Both the position numbers and the translations under genes were made by a program. The notes beneath the pieces were generated by a model. That model was not told the DNA's origin. It saw only the letters and a list, made by a program, of their open reading frames with translations, and made no database searches. From Flavobacteriaceae bacterium (GTDB lineage: Bacteria; Bacteroidota; Bacteroidia; Flavobacteriales; Flavobacteriaceae), in NCBI GenBank assembly GCA_018669795.1, contig JABHSQ010000008.1:1-64000 (forward strand): a stretch of DNA of 64,000 nt. Reading direction: 5' to 3'. The stretch's first letter is position 1, and each line of letters begins with the position of its first letter. Shown here in pieces: positions 9,607 to 18,202 of this stretch.

Positions 9607-10557
9607 TTGAAAATAGCTAAAGAAGTTAAAACCGGATTACTTGCCATATTTTCTATTTTATTATTAATTTATGGTTATAGTTTTCTTAAAGGATCTGATC
9701 TTTTTTCTAAAGAAAGAACATTTTATGTTTCCTATAATAATGTGGCAGGACTTGCTGTTTCTGCTCCTGTAACTATAAATGGTTACGCAATAGGACAAGT
9801 TGAAAATATTGATTTTGAAAATAAAAAAGGAAGTTTATTAGTAACTTTTAAATTGAAAAAAGATTTTGAATTTTCAAAAAATAGTATTGTCCGTATATAT
9901 AGCACCAGTGTAATAGGTGGTAATGCCCTAGCTATTATTCCAACAATAGATAAAAATAACGTTGCTAAAAGTGGAGATACTTTAAAAGGTGAAATTGAAC
10001 AAGGAATTTTAGAATCATTAACTTCTGGTTTAAAACCATTGGAGAATAGAATATATAAAACACTTTCTGGCCTTGATACTTTACTTTACAATTTTAACTC
10101 AGTATTAAATGATGACACTAAAAATAATTTAAAAGATGCGATTGCAAGTTTAAATAAAACAATGAAATCTTTTGAAGGAGTTTCTTCAGATTTAAACTCA
10201 TTACTAATTGAAAACAAACCAAAACTTGATAGTACGTTTTCCTACCTTAAAACAACTACTAGTAATTTAGCTAGTTTTTCAGATTCATTATCACAAGTAA
10301 ATATTAAAGCAATGGCTTCTAATTTGGAATCTACCTTAGAAAGTTTTGATGCACTTATGAAGAAAATTGATCAAGGAGAAGGTAGTATTGGCAAACTTTT
10401 AAATGACGAAAAACTCTACGATAACTTAGAAGCTGCCTCTAAAGAATTGGAAGAGCTATTAAGAGATTTAAAAGAAAACCCAAAACGTTATCTTCATATT
10501 TCTGTTTTCGGAAAGAAAGCAAAAGAATATAAGCCTAAAGTAACCGAAAAGAAATAG
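9607..10557 (+). CDS. MlaD/MCE family protein
   Basis: 316 residues. One N-terminal membrane helix (about 9-27) is followed by an MCE domain (about 35-120) with the motif GLAVSAPVTINGYAIGQVENI, then a long helical region (about 140-300) predicted as coiled coil. MCE proteins form rings that carry lipids between the inner and outer membranes with MlaEF-type permease and ATPase, which are not encoded nearby. The start is TTG at 9607: it directly precedes the conserved KIAKEVKTGLLA segment and no ATG is available. The stop codon is 3 bp from the ATG of the next gene. Confidence 0.9.
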   Translation: MKIAKEVKTGLLAIFSILLLIYGYSFLKGSDLFSKERTFYVSYNNVAGLAVSAPVTINGYAIGQVENIDFENKKGSLLVTFKLKKDFEFSKNSIVRIYSTSVIGGNALAIIPTIDKNNVAKSGDTLKGEIEQGILESLTSGLKPLENRIYKTLSGLDTLLYNFNSVLNDDTKNNLKDAIASLNKTMKSFEGVSSDLNSLLIENKPKLDSTFSYLKTTTSNLASFSDSLSQVNIKAMASNLESTLESFDALMKKIDQGEGSIGKLLNDEKLYDNLEAASKELEELLRDLKENPKRYLHISVFGKKAKEYKPKVTEKK

Positions 10558-10560
10558 TTG

Positions 10561-11880
10561 ATGCAATACATTCCCAATATTCTATTTTTAATTCTTCTTC
10601 TTATTGGTTCGGGGTTTTTTATAAAAAATAGTAAAAAGATAATTCGAAATATTAAATTAGGGCATAAAGTTGATGCTTCAGATCATAAAAAAGAACGTTG
10701 GATTAATGTACTTCGAATTGCATTGGGCCAATCTAAAATAGTTGTTAGGCCAATAGCTGGAATACTTCATGTAGTTGTATATGTTGGTTTTGTTATTATT
10801 AATATTGAAGTCTTAGAAATAATCATTGATGGACTTTTTGGTACTCACCGTATTTTCTCTGGTTTAGGTACGCTATATAATATTTTAATTGCTTCTTTTG
10901 AACTGCTAGCTTTTTTAGTTTTAGTTAGTGTAATTATTTTTTGGATTCGTAGAAATATAAAAAGAATAAAACGTTTTTTATCCCCAGAAATGAAAGGTTG
11001 GCCAAAAAATGATGCCAATATCATTTTGTATTTTGAAATGGTTTTAATGTCATTATTTTTAATAATGAATGCTTCCGATTTACAACTTCAAATTTTAGGG
11101 GCTGAACATTATACAAAAGCGGGAAGTTTTCCAATTAGTAGTTTCTTGTTACCACTTTTCGAAAACCTTTCACAAAACAGTTTAATTATTTTAGAACGTT
11201 CTGCTTGGTGGTTGCATATTACTGGAATCTTTATCTTTTTAAACTATTTATACTTTTCAAAACATCTACATATTTTATTGGCATTTCCAAATGTTTATTA
11301 TGGAAGCGTATCACCTAAAGGAAAATTTAAAAATTTAGAGTCAGTAACAAATGAGGTAAAGTTAATGATGGATCCAACTGCCGATCCTTTTGCTGCTCAA
11401 GCGGAAGGAGTTAGTGTTCCTGCAAAATTTGGAGCTAGTGATGTGTTAGATTTAAGTAGAACGCAATTATTAAATGCTTATACTTGTACAGAATGTGGGC
11501 GTTGCACGAGTAATTGTCCAGCAAGTCAAACTGGTAAAAAATTATCTCCTCGAAAAATCATGATGGATACAAGAGACCGTCTCGAAGAAATAGGAAAAAA
11601 TATTGATATCAATGGAGTATTTATACCAGATAATAAACAATTATTAGGAGACTATATAACCAAAGAAGAACTTTGGGCCTGTACTACTTGTAATGCTTGT
11701 GTTGAATCTTGCCCTGTAAGCATAGATCCTTTATCTATTATAATGGATATGCGTCAATATCTAGTTATGGAGCAATCCGCAGCACCTAATGAACTTAATA
11801 TAGCAATGACCAATATTGAAAATAACGGTGCCCCTTGGCCCTATAATCAAATGGATCGATTGAATTGGAAAAGCGAATAA
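10561..11880 (+). CDS. Membrane (Fe-S) protein, heterodisulfide reductase HdrC/HdrE-like
   Basis: About 439 residues. The N-terminal half has about five membrane helices like the NarI/DsrM/HdrE cytochrome b family; His residues in GILHVVVYVGF and in WWLHITGIFIFLNYLYFSKHLHI are candidate haem b ligands. The C-terminal half carries two [4Fe-4S] motifs, CTECGRCTSNCP (near residue 310) and CTTCNACVESCP (near 375). It probably exchanges electrons between the quinone pool and the soluble CCG-domain partner at 12741. The physiological donor is unknown. ATG 10561 is preferred over the adjoining TTG. Confidence 0.88.
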   Translation: MQYIPNILFLILLLIGSGFFIKNSKKIIRNIKLGHKVDASDHKKERWINVLRIALGQSKIVVRPIAGILHVVVYVGFVIINIEVLEIIIDGLFGTHRIFSGLGTLYNILIASFELLAFLVLVSVIIFWIRRNIKRIKRFLSPEMKGWPKNDANIILYFEMVLMSLFLIMNASDLQLQILGAEHYTKAGSFPISSFLLPLFENLSQNSLIILERSAWWLHITGIFIFLNYLYFSKHLHILLAFPNVYYGSVSPKGKFKNLESVTNEVKLMMDPTADPFAAQAEGVSVPAKFGASDVLDLSRTQLLNAYTCTECGRCTSNCPASQTGKKLSPRKIMMDTRDRLEEIGKNIDINGVFIPDNKQLLGDYITKEELWACTTCNACVESCPVSIDPLSIIMDMRQYLVMEQSAAPNELNIAMTNIENNGAPWPYNQMDRLNWKSE

Positions 11881-11881
11881 T

Positions 11882-12316
11882 ATGAAAAAAGAACATGTAA
11901 AAATAAAGTTACAAAGTAAAGTAATAGATGGTGAATTTGTTAGTCCAAGACATCCTGATGGTATTAAAAACTATCTGATAGACATTGATGGTACTATTTG
12001 TGACGATATTCCAAATGAAGAGCCAGAAAGAATGTTAACTGCAAAAGTTTATCCAGACGCTTTAGAAACATTAAACAAATGGTATAAAGAAGGACATATT
12101 ATTTGTTTTTTCACATCACGAACCGAAGAGCATAGAGAATATACTGAAACTTGGCTAGAAAAAAATGGTTTTAATTATCATTCTATGTTAATGGGAAAAC
12201 CACGAGGAGGTAATTATCATTGGGTAGATAATCATTTGGTAAAAGCAACTCAATTTAAGGGTAAATTTACTGATTTGGTTGAAAAAAAAGTGACCATAAA
12301 AGTTTTTGATGATTAA
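11882..12316 (+). CDS. Small HAD-superfamily phosphatase-like protein
   Basis: 144 residues. A HAD fold is indicated by YLIDIDGTICDD (motif I, the Asp nucleophile within DIDGT), FFTSRT (motif II) and the downstream Lys and WVDNH (motifs III/IV). Orthologues in Flavobacteriaceae are often labelled phosphoheptose isomerase, which the sequence does not support. It begins 1 bp after the preceding Fe-S protein, so it belongs to the same transcript. The substrate is not known. Confidence 0.8.
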   Translation: MKKEHVKIKLQSKVIDGEFVSPRHPDGIKNYLIDIDGTICDDIPNEEPERMLTAKVYPDALETLNKWYKEGHIICFFTSRTEEHREYTETWLEKNGFNYHSMLMGKPRGGNYHWVDNHLVKATQFKGKFTDLVEKKVTIKVFDD

Positions 12317-12737
12317 TATAAAGGTCGTCATAATTATATTCTTATCTGGGTTTTATTCCATATTAAATGCCCAATCAATTATTGGAGAGTGGGAAACATT
12401 TGATGATTTAACCGGTGATAAAATATCTGTAGTTGAAATTTATAATATCAACGATATTTATTTTGGAAAGATTATCAATTTATTTGAAGACTCTTTAGAT
12501 TCAGTTTGTGACCAATGTGAAGACGGTGATTATAACAAACCAATTATTGGTTTAATAATCATTAAAAACTTAATTAAAGATGATGATGAATATAATAAAG
12601 GTACAATATTAGATCCAAATAATGGAAAATCTTACAAATGTTATATGGAATTGATAGGTACTAATAAATTAAAATTAAGAGGGTATATTGGGTTTTCTAT
12701 ATTGGGAAGAACACAATATTGGCAAAGAAAAATATAA
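12309..12737 (+). CDS. DUF2147 family secreted protein
   Basis: 142 residues from ATG 12309, which overlaps the end of the HAD gene by 8 bp. A signal peptide (about residues 1-21, hydrophobic, ending near NAQS) precedes a DUF2147 domain: IIGEWETFDDLTG at the start, a Cys-x2-Cys (CDQC) in the middle, GTILDPNNGKSYKC, and a final GRTQYW. DUF2147 is a lipocalin-like beta-barrel of unknown role. Here it lies between the two halves of an Fe-S electron-transfer module. Confidence 0.85.
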   Translation: MINIKVVIIIFLSGFYSILNAQSIIGEWETFDDLTGDKISVVEIYNINDIYFGKIINLFEDSLDSVCDQCEDGDYNKPIIGLIIIKNLIKDDDEYNKGTILDPNNGKSYKCYMELIGTNKLKLRGYIGFSILGRTQYWQRKI

Positions 12738-12740
12738 AAA

Positions 12741-13532
12741 ATGAGTAATACATTAAAAGTGCCAACCATGGCTGAGCTTTTAGCTCAAGGTAAACAACCT
12801 GAAGTATTATTTTGGGTGGGCTGTGCTGGAAGTTTTGACGATAGAGCAAAAAAAATAACAAAAGCATTTGTAAAAATTTTAAATAAGGCAAATATTGAAT
12901 TTGCTGTATTGGGAGCTGAAGAAAGTTGTTCAGGAGACCCCGCAAAACGTGCAGGGAATGAATTTTTATTTCAAATGCAGGCAATGATGAATATTCAAGT
13001 TTTGGATGGTTATGAAATTAAAAAAATTGTTACTACTTGTCCTCATTGTTTTAATACCTTAAAAAATGAGTACCCTAATTTAGGAGGGAATTATGAGGTA
13101 ATGCACCATACTCAATTTTTAAAAGCCCTTCTTAATGAAGGTAGACTAAAAGTTGAAGGGGGAAAGTTTAAAGGAAAAAGAATTACGTATCACGATCCTT
13201 GCTATTTGGGTAGAGCAAATAATGAATATCAAGCGCCTAGAGATTTGCTTAAAAAATTAGAAGTAGAACTTATTGAAATGCGAAGATGTAAATCTCAAGG
13301 TTTATGTTGTGGTGCTGGTGGTGCACAAATGTTTAAAGATGCTGAACCCGGTGAAAAAGAAATAAATATTGAAAGAACAGAAGAAGCTATTGAAACTTCA
13401 CCTTCTATAATTGCAACTGGTTGTCCTTTTTGTAATACAATGGTAACCGATGGAGTGAAATTTAAAAAGAAAGAAGGCGAAGTAGAAGTATTGGATATAG
13501 CAGAAATGATTATTAATGCAGATGAATTATAA
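12741..13532 (+). CDS. (Fe-S)-binding protein with two CCG domains, heterodisulfide reductase HdrB-like
   Basis: 263 residues, soluble. Two cysteine-rich CCG regions are seen: CPHCFNTLKNEYP with HDPCYLGR, and GLCCGAGGAQMF with ATGCPFCNT. CCG domains ligate special 4Fe-4S clusters in HdrB, GlpC and LldE/LutA proteins. It is the likely catalytic or transfer partner of the membrane protein at 10561 in the same operon. Without a flavin subunit nearby, the oxidised or reduced substrate cannot be named. Confidence 0.88.
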   Translation: MSNTLKVPTMAELLAQGKQPEVLFWVGCAGSFDDRAKKITKAFVKILNKANIEFAVLGAEESCSGDPAKRAGNEFLFQMQAMMNIQVLDGYEIKKIVTTCPHCFNTLKNEYPNLGGNYEVMHHTQFLKALLNEGRLKVEGGKFKGKRITYHDPCYLGRANNEYQAPRDLLKKLEVELIEMRRCKSQGLCCGAGGAQMFKDAEPGEKEINIERTEEAIETSPSIIATGCPFCNTMVTDGVKFKKKEGEVEVLDIAEMIINADEL

Positions 13533-13534
13533 TA

Positions 13535-14020
13535 ATGATAAAAGATTTTAATGATTTACCAGATGATTCTAGGTTATGGATTTATCAATCTAATAGAAAA
13601 CTAAGCGAAATAGAAATTGGAATTATAGAACCGAAAATAATCGATTTTTTAAACCAATGGACTGCCCATGGAAAAGATTTGGATGCAGGGTATGAAATTA
13701 AATACAATCGTTTTATTGTTTTAGGTTTAAATCAAGAAAATGCTTCAGCTTCAGGTTGTAGTATTGATGCTTCTGTGGGTTTTATTCAATCTTTAGAAAA
13801 AGAATTTGAAATTGATTTAATGGATAAAATGAATGTTACTTATTATAACGGAGATTTTATTGCGCATAAATCTTTAAGCGATTTTAAAAAAATGGCCAAA
13901 GCAAAATCGGTGTCTAAAAATACTGTGGTATTTAATAATTTAGTTAATACAAAAATCGACTATATTGAAAATTGGGAAGTTCCTGCAAAAGATAGTTGGC
14001 ACAATAGATTTCTAGCATAG
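13535..14020 (+). CDS. Conserved flavobacterial protein, commonly mislabelled ABC transporter ATPase
   Basis: 161 residues, soluble, 2 bp after the CCG-domain gene. The opening LPDDSRLWIYQSNR, the segment SGCSIDASVGFI and the end DSWHNRFL are typical of a Bacteroidota family that databases often call ABC transporter ATPase. There is no Walker A, Walker B or signature motif, so that name is unsupported. A single Cys sits in the ASGCSID motif. Function unknown; position suggests a tie to the Fe-S module. Confidence 0.75.
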   Translation: MIKDFNDLPDDSRLWIYQSNRKLSEIEIGIIEPKIIDFLNQWTAHGKDLDAGYEIKYNRFIVLGLNQENASASGCSIDASVGFIQSLEKEFEIDLMDKMNVTYYNGDFIAHKSLSDFKKMAKAKSVSKNTVVFNNLVNTKIDYIENWEVPAKDSWHNRFLA

Positions 14021-14039
14021 TTTTTGTTAACTTTCTTTT

Positions 14040-16955
14040 ATGAACAAACTATTTTCAATCTTATTAGTTCTATTCTTTTCATTTACTGGAATTTCTCAAC
14101 AGATTTACCCTCTTTTAGTTGAAAACGATCAATTAAATCAAAAAAAATGGGTAGATAGTATTTATAATGCGATGACTCTAAAAGAAAAGGTTGGACAATT
14201 ATTTATGGTAGATGTTTTCTCTAGTGACCCAAAATCAAAAAATAATAAAATTGATTCTTTAATTAAAAACCAACATATTGGAGGAATCATTTTTTCTAAA
14301 GGAGGCCCAAAACGCCAAGCAAAGTTAAATAACCATTATCAAAACATCTCAAAAACACCTTTAATTATGGCAATGGATGCAGAATGGGGTCTAGCAATGC
14401 GTTTGGATTCTACTTTTGCCTATCCCTGGAATATGACACTGGGTGCCATTACTAATAATGAAATAATTTATAAGATAGGCAAACAAATAGGTGAGCATAC
14501 CAAAAGAATTGGTATGCATATTAATTTTTCACCAGTTGTCGATATTAATACCAATCCAAACAACCCTATAATTGGGAATCGTTCTTTTGGAGAAGATCGT
14601 GATAACGTTACAGAAAAAGCGTTAGCATATATGCGCGGAATTCAAAGTGTTGGAATATTGGCTAATGCTAAACATTTTCCTGGACATGGGGATACTGAAA
14701 AGGATTCGCATAAAACCTTACCAACCATTTCTTTTTCAAAAAAACGTTTAGACAGTATAGAGTTATATCCCTATAAGAGATTAATAGAAGCAGGTTTAAG
14801 TAGTGTAATGATTGCTCATTTAAACGTACCTTCATTAGAACTTAGAGCTAATTTTCCTTCTTCTTTATCTAAAAATATTGTGACTAATTTATTGCAAAAA
14901 GATATGGAATTTAATGGCTTGGTTTTTACTGATGCATTAAATATGAAAGGAGCTTCTAATTTTAAAAAACCTGGAGAAATAGATTTAGCTGCTTTTTTAG
15001 CTGGAAACGATGTGTTATTAATTTCAGAAAGTATTCCAAAAGCACAGCAACTCATTATGAATGCTTATAATGATGGAAGAATAGCTGAAGTTCGTTTAGA
15101 ACGTTCAGTTAAAAAGATATTATATGCAAAATATAAGGTTGGATTAAACAATTATCAGCCTGTTGATATGAATAATTTAGTGGAAGATTTAAATACTCCA
15201 TTGGATAAAGTACTTTATGAAAAAGCAATGGAAAATGCACTAACGGTGCTAAAAAACGATCGTTTAATTATTCCTATTAAAAAATTAGAGAATACTAGAA
15301 TCGCTTATGTTGAATTTGGTGATGATTCAGGCGAACACTTTTTAAGTCAATTACAAAAATATGCTAAAGTTGATTGGGTAAAAGCTAAGACCGCAGATGA
15401 ATACAATAAAAAATTAAAAAAATACGATCTTACGATTATTGGTTTTCATAAATCGAATGCAAATCCTTGGAAGGCATATAAATTTACTGAATTAAAGTTA
15501 ACAAGATTGTACGAAATTGCTAGAAATAACAAAGTGATATTAGATGTATTTGCAAGACCTTATGCGTTATTAGATCTTAAAATATCTTTAAATATAGATG
15601 GTATTATAATGTCTTATCAAAATAGTAAAGTTTCTCAAGAACTTTCTGCCCAATTAATTTTTGGTGCTATAACTGCTAAAGGCTCTTTACCAGTATCTAT
15701 AGGAGAAAAGTTTCCATTAAATACAACTAATTTCACAAGAAACCAGAATAGGCTGCAATATGGAACTCCAGAAAGTGTTGGAATTAATTCTATCAAGTTA
15801 AATAAAATAGATTCATTAGCAATTATAGGCCTGAAAGGAGATATGATGCCAGGCGCTCAAATTTTAGTGGCAAGAAAAGGAAAAGTTATCTACCATAAAA
15901 CTTTTGGACATCACACTCAACTTAAGAAAATAAAAGTTTCAGAAGATGATGTTTACGATGTTGCTTCTTTAACCAAAATTTTGGCGACATTACCAATGAT
16001 AATGGAATTAGTAGATAATGGAACTATTAACTTAAACACTAAAATTTCAGAACTATTACCTGATTATATAGGGTCTAACAAAGAAGACATCACAGTTAAA
16101 AATATGTTGTCTCATTATGCTCGTATAAAAGCTTGGATTCCATTTTATATAAACACATTGGACTCTTTAAAACAACCTGATCTTAAGTATTATTCAAAAA
16201 ATAAATCTGCAGAATTTAGTATTCAAGTGGCCAATGATTTATATGCGCGAAATGACATGAAAGACTCAATTTATCTTCAGATAATAGAAAGCGATTTATA
16301 TCCGAAGTTAAAATATAAATACAGTGATTTACCATATTATATTCTTAAAGAATATTTAGAACACTATTATAATAAACCAATGCAAGATTTGGTTCAACAA
16401 CACTTTTATAAAACTTTAGGAGCTAATAATACAACCTATTTACCTTTAGAGAAGTTTCCTCTAGATAAAATACCCCCAACAGAGGAAGATGACTATTTTA
16501 GAATGCAGAAAATTCAAGGTTTTGTAAATGACCAAGGAGCAGCTATTTTAGGAGGAGTAAGTGGACATGCTGGTTTGTTTAGTAATGCAAATGACATCGC
16601 TAAAATTATGCAAATGTATCTTTGGAAGGGTAGTTATGGTTCTATTACTTATTTAAGACCAGAAACACTCGATTTATTTAATACCTGTAATTATTGTGAT
16701 GTTGATGTAAGGAGAGGAGTTGGTTTCGACAAACCCCAATTAGAAGATATTGGTCCTACTTGTGGTTGTGTTTCAATGGATAGTTTTGGTCATAGTGGGT
16801 TTACAGGAACATTTACCTGGGCAGATCCAGAAGAAGAGATCATTTACGTATTTTTATCAAATAGAACTTATCCAGATGCTGGAAATAGAAAGATTATTAA
16901 AAATAATTTAAGAAGTGATATTCAAGATTATATATATCAAGCCATTGAAGATTAA
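14040..16955 (+). CDS. GH3 beta-N-acetylglucosaminidase (NagZ-like) fused to a beta-lactamase-family serine hydrolase
   Basis: 971 residues with a signal peptide (1-20, ending GISQQ). Residues about 40-390 are a family 3 glycoside hydrolase with the NagZ loop KHFPGHGDTEKDSHKTLP starting near 211 and the nucleophile Asp in FTDALNMKGA (near 297). A GH3 C-terminal-like domain follows to about 560. From about 590 there is a class C beta-lactamase/esterase fold: SLTK (Ser642, Lys645), YSD near 761, and HSGFTG near 918 in place of KTG. Likely a periplasmic enzyme that processes muropeptides, removing sugar and then peptide or ester groups. It begins 19 bp after the previous gene. Confidence 0.88.
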   Translation: MNKLFSILLVLFFSFTGISQQIYPLLVENDQLNQKKWVDSIYNAMTLKEKVGQLFMVDVFSSDPKSKNNKIDSLIKNQHIGGIIFSKGGPKRQAKLNNHYQNISKTPLIMAMDAEWGLAMRLDSTFAYPWNMTLGAITNNEIIYKIGKQIGEHTKRIGMHINFSPVVDINTNPNNPIIGNRSFGEDRDNVTEKALAYMRGIQSVGILANAKHFPGHGDTEKDSHKTLPTISFSKKRLDSIELYPYKRLIEAGLSSVMIAHLNVPSLELRANFPSSLSKNIVTNLLQKDMEFNGLVFTDALNMKGASNFKKPGEIDLAAFLAGNDVLLISESIPKAQQLIMNAYNDGRIAEVRLERSVKKILYAKYKVGLNNYQPVDMNNLVEDLNTPLDKVLYEKAMENALTVLKNDRLIIPIKKLENTRIAYVEFGDDSGEHFLSQLQKYAKVDWVKAKTADEYNKKLKKYDLTIIGFHKSNANPWKAYKFTELKLTRLYEIARNNKVILDVFARPYALLDLKISLNIDGIIMSYQNSKVSQELSAQLIFGAITAKGSLPVSIGEKFPLNTTNFTRNQNRLQYGTPESVGINSIKLNKIDSLAIIGLKGDMMPGAQILVARKGKVIYHKTFGHHTQLKKIKVSEDDVYDVASLTKILATLPMIMELVDNGTINLNTKISELLPDYIGSNKEDITVKNMLSHYARIKAWIPFYINTLDSLKQPDLKYYSKNKSAEFSIQVANDLYARNDMKDSIYLQIIESDLYPKLKYKYSDLPYYILKEYLEHYYNKPMQDLVQQHFYKTLGANNTTYLPLEKFPLDKIPPTEEDDYFRMQKIQGFVNDQGAAILGGVSGHAGLFSNANDIAKIMQMYLWKGSYGSITYLRPETLDLFNTCNYCDVDVRRGVGFDKPQLEDIGPTCGCVSMDSFGHSGFTGTFTWADPEEEIIYVFLSNRTYPDAGNRKIIKNNLRSDIQDYIYQAIED

Positions 16956-17003
16956 GCAGAAAACTCAAATTAATATTTTAAAATTCCGATACCGGGTATT
17001 TAT

Positions 17004-18152
17004 ATGAAAATTGCTATTGTTTGTTATCCAACATTTGGAGGAAGTGGAGTTGTAGCCACTGAATTAGGGATTGCTTTGGCTGAACAAGGTCACGAAATTC
17101 ATTTTATTACTTATAAACAACCGGTTCGTTTGCAATTATTGCATAGTAATGTGCATTATCACGAGGTTACGGTACCAAGTTATCCTCTTTTTCATTACCA
17201 ACCCTATGAGCTAGCCTTATCAAGCAAATTGGTAAATATGGCGAAACTGCATGAAATAGAATTGGTACACGTTCATTATGCAATCCCACATGCCTATGCT
17301 GGTTATATGGCGAAGCAAATGTTAGCAGAAGAGGACATCTTTATACCTATGGTCACAACGCTTCATGGCACAGATATTACATTGGTAGGGAATCATCCAT
17401 TTTACAAACCTGCAGTAACTTTTAGTATCAACAATAGTGATGCAGTTACATCGGTTTCTCAAAGTTTAAAAGACGATACACTTCGCTTATTTGACATAAA
17501 AAAAGAAATACACGTAGTTCCAAACTTTATAGACACAAAAAAATTAGATAACTCATTTTCAGATTGCGAACGTGATTTAATTGCTTGTGCAGATGAAAAA
17601 ATTATTACTCACATCAGTAATATTAGAAAAGTTAAACGCGTTGATGATGTTATAGAGATTTTTGATCGTATTCAACAGAAAATGCCTGCAAAATTAGTAA
17701 TTGTAGGAGATGGACCAGAAAAAAAATCATTAGAAATATTATGCAAGAAGAAGGGAATTACTTCAAAGGTACTTTTTGTAGGTAATAGCAATGAAGTAGA
17801 TAAAATATTATGTTTTAGTGATATGTTTATTCTTCCTTCTGAACATGAAAGTTTTGGTTTGGTAGCTTTAGAAGCTATGGCTTGTGGAGTTCCTGTGATT
17901 TCAAGTAACGCAGGAGGTTTACCTGAAGTTAATATACAAGGCGAAAGTGGATTTTTAAGTGATGTAGGTAATGTTGATGAAATGTCAGAAAATGCAATAA
18001 AAATACTGCAAGACCCTGAAATGCTGCTTAAATTTAAAAAGAAAGCTAAATTAATCGCCAAAAGATTTGAAACTAAAATGATAGTTCCTTTGTATGAAGA
18101 TATTTATAAAAATGCTTTAAATGGTCTTTCTGTTAAAAAAAATAACCTTTAG
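17004..18152 (+). CDS. bshA: N-acetyl-alpha-D-glucosaminyl L-malate synthase BshA
   Basis: 382 residues, GT4 glycosyltransferase. BshA joins GlcNAc from UDP-GlcNAc to L-malate, the first step of bacillithiol synthesis. The N-terminal signature PTFGGSGVVATELG and the donor-binding segment PSEHESFGLVALEAMACGVPVISSNAGG (E-x7-E) identify it. Start ATG 17004 is unambiguous. Neither a typical BshB1 (about 240 residues) nor BshC is in the window; the PIG-L protein at 20014 is a different, exported type. Convergent with the symporter, 50 bp apart. Confidence 0.95.
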   Translation: MKIAIVCYPTFGGSGVVATELGIALAEQGHEIHFITYKQPVRLQLLHSNVHYHEVTVPSYPLFHYQPYELALSSKLVNMAKLHEIELVHVHYAIPHAYAGYMAKQMLAEEDIFIPMVTTLHGTDITLVGNHPFYKPAVTFSINNSDAVTSVSQSLKDDTLRLFDIKKEIHVVPNFIDTKKLDNSFSDCERDLIACADEKIITHISNIRKVKRVDDVIEIFDRIQQKMPAKLVIVGDGPEKKSLEILCKKKGITSKVLFVGNSNEVDKILCFSDMFILPSEHESFGLVALEAMACGVPVISSNAGGLPEVNIQGESGFLSDVGNVDEMSENAIKILQDPEMLLKFKKKAKLIAKRFETKMIVPLYEDIYKNALNGLSVKKNNL

Positions 18153-18202
18153 CTATTCATAAATGAGACATACCATTTTAAGTAATAGTTAAAATTATAT
18201 TA

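Noticed and set aside
11882-12316. Phosphoheptose isomerase label
   Set aside because: The sequence has HAD phosphatase motifs and no SIS domain.
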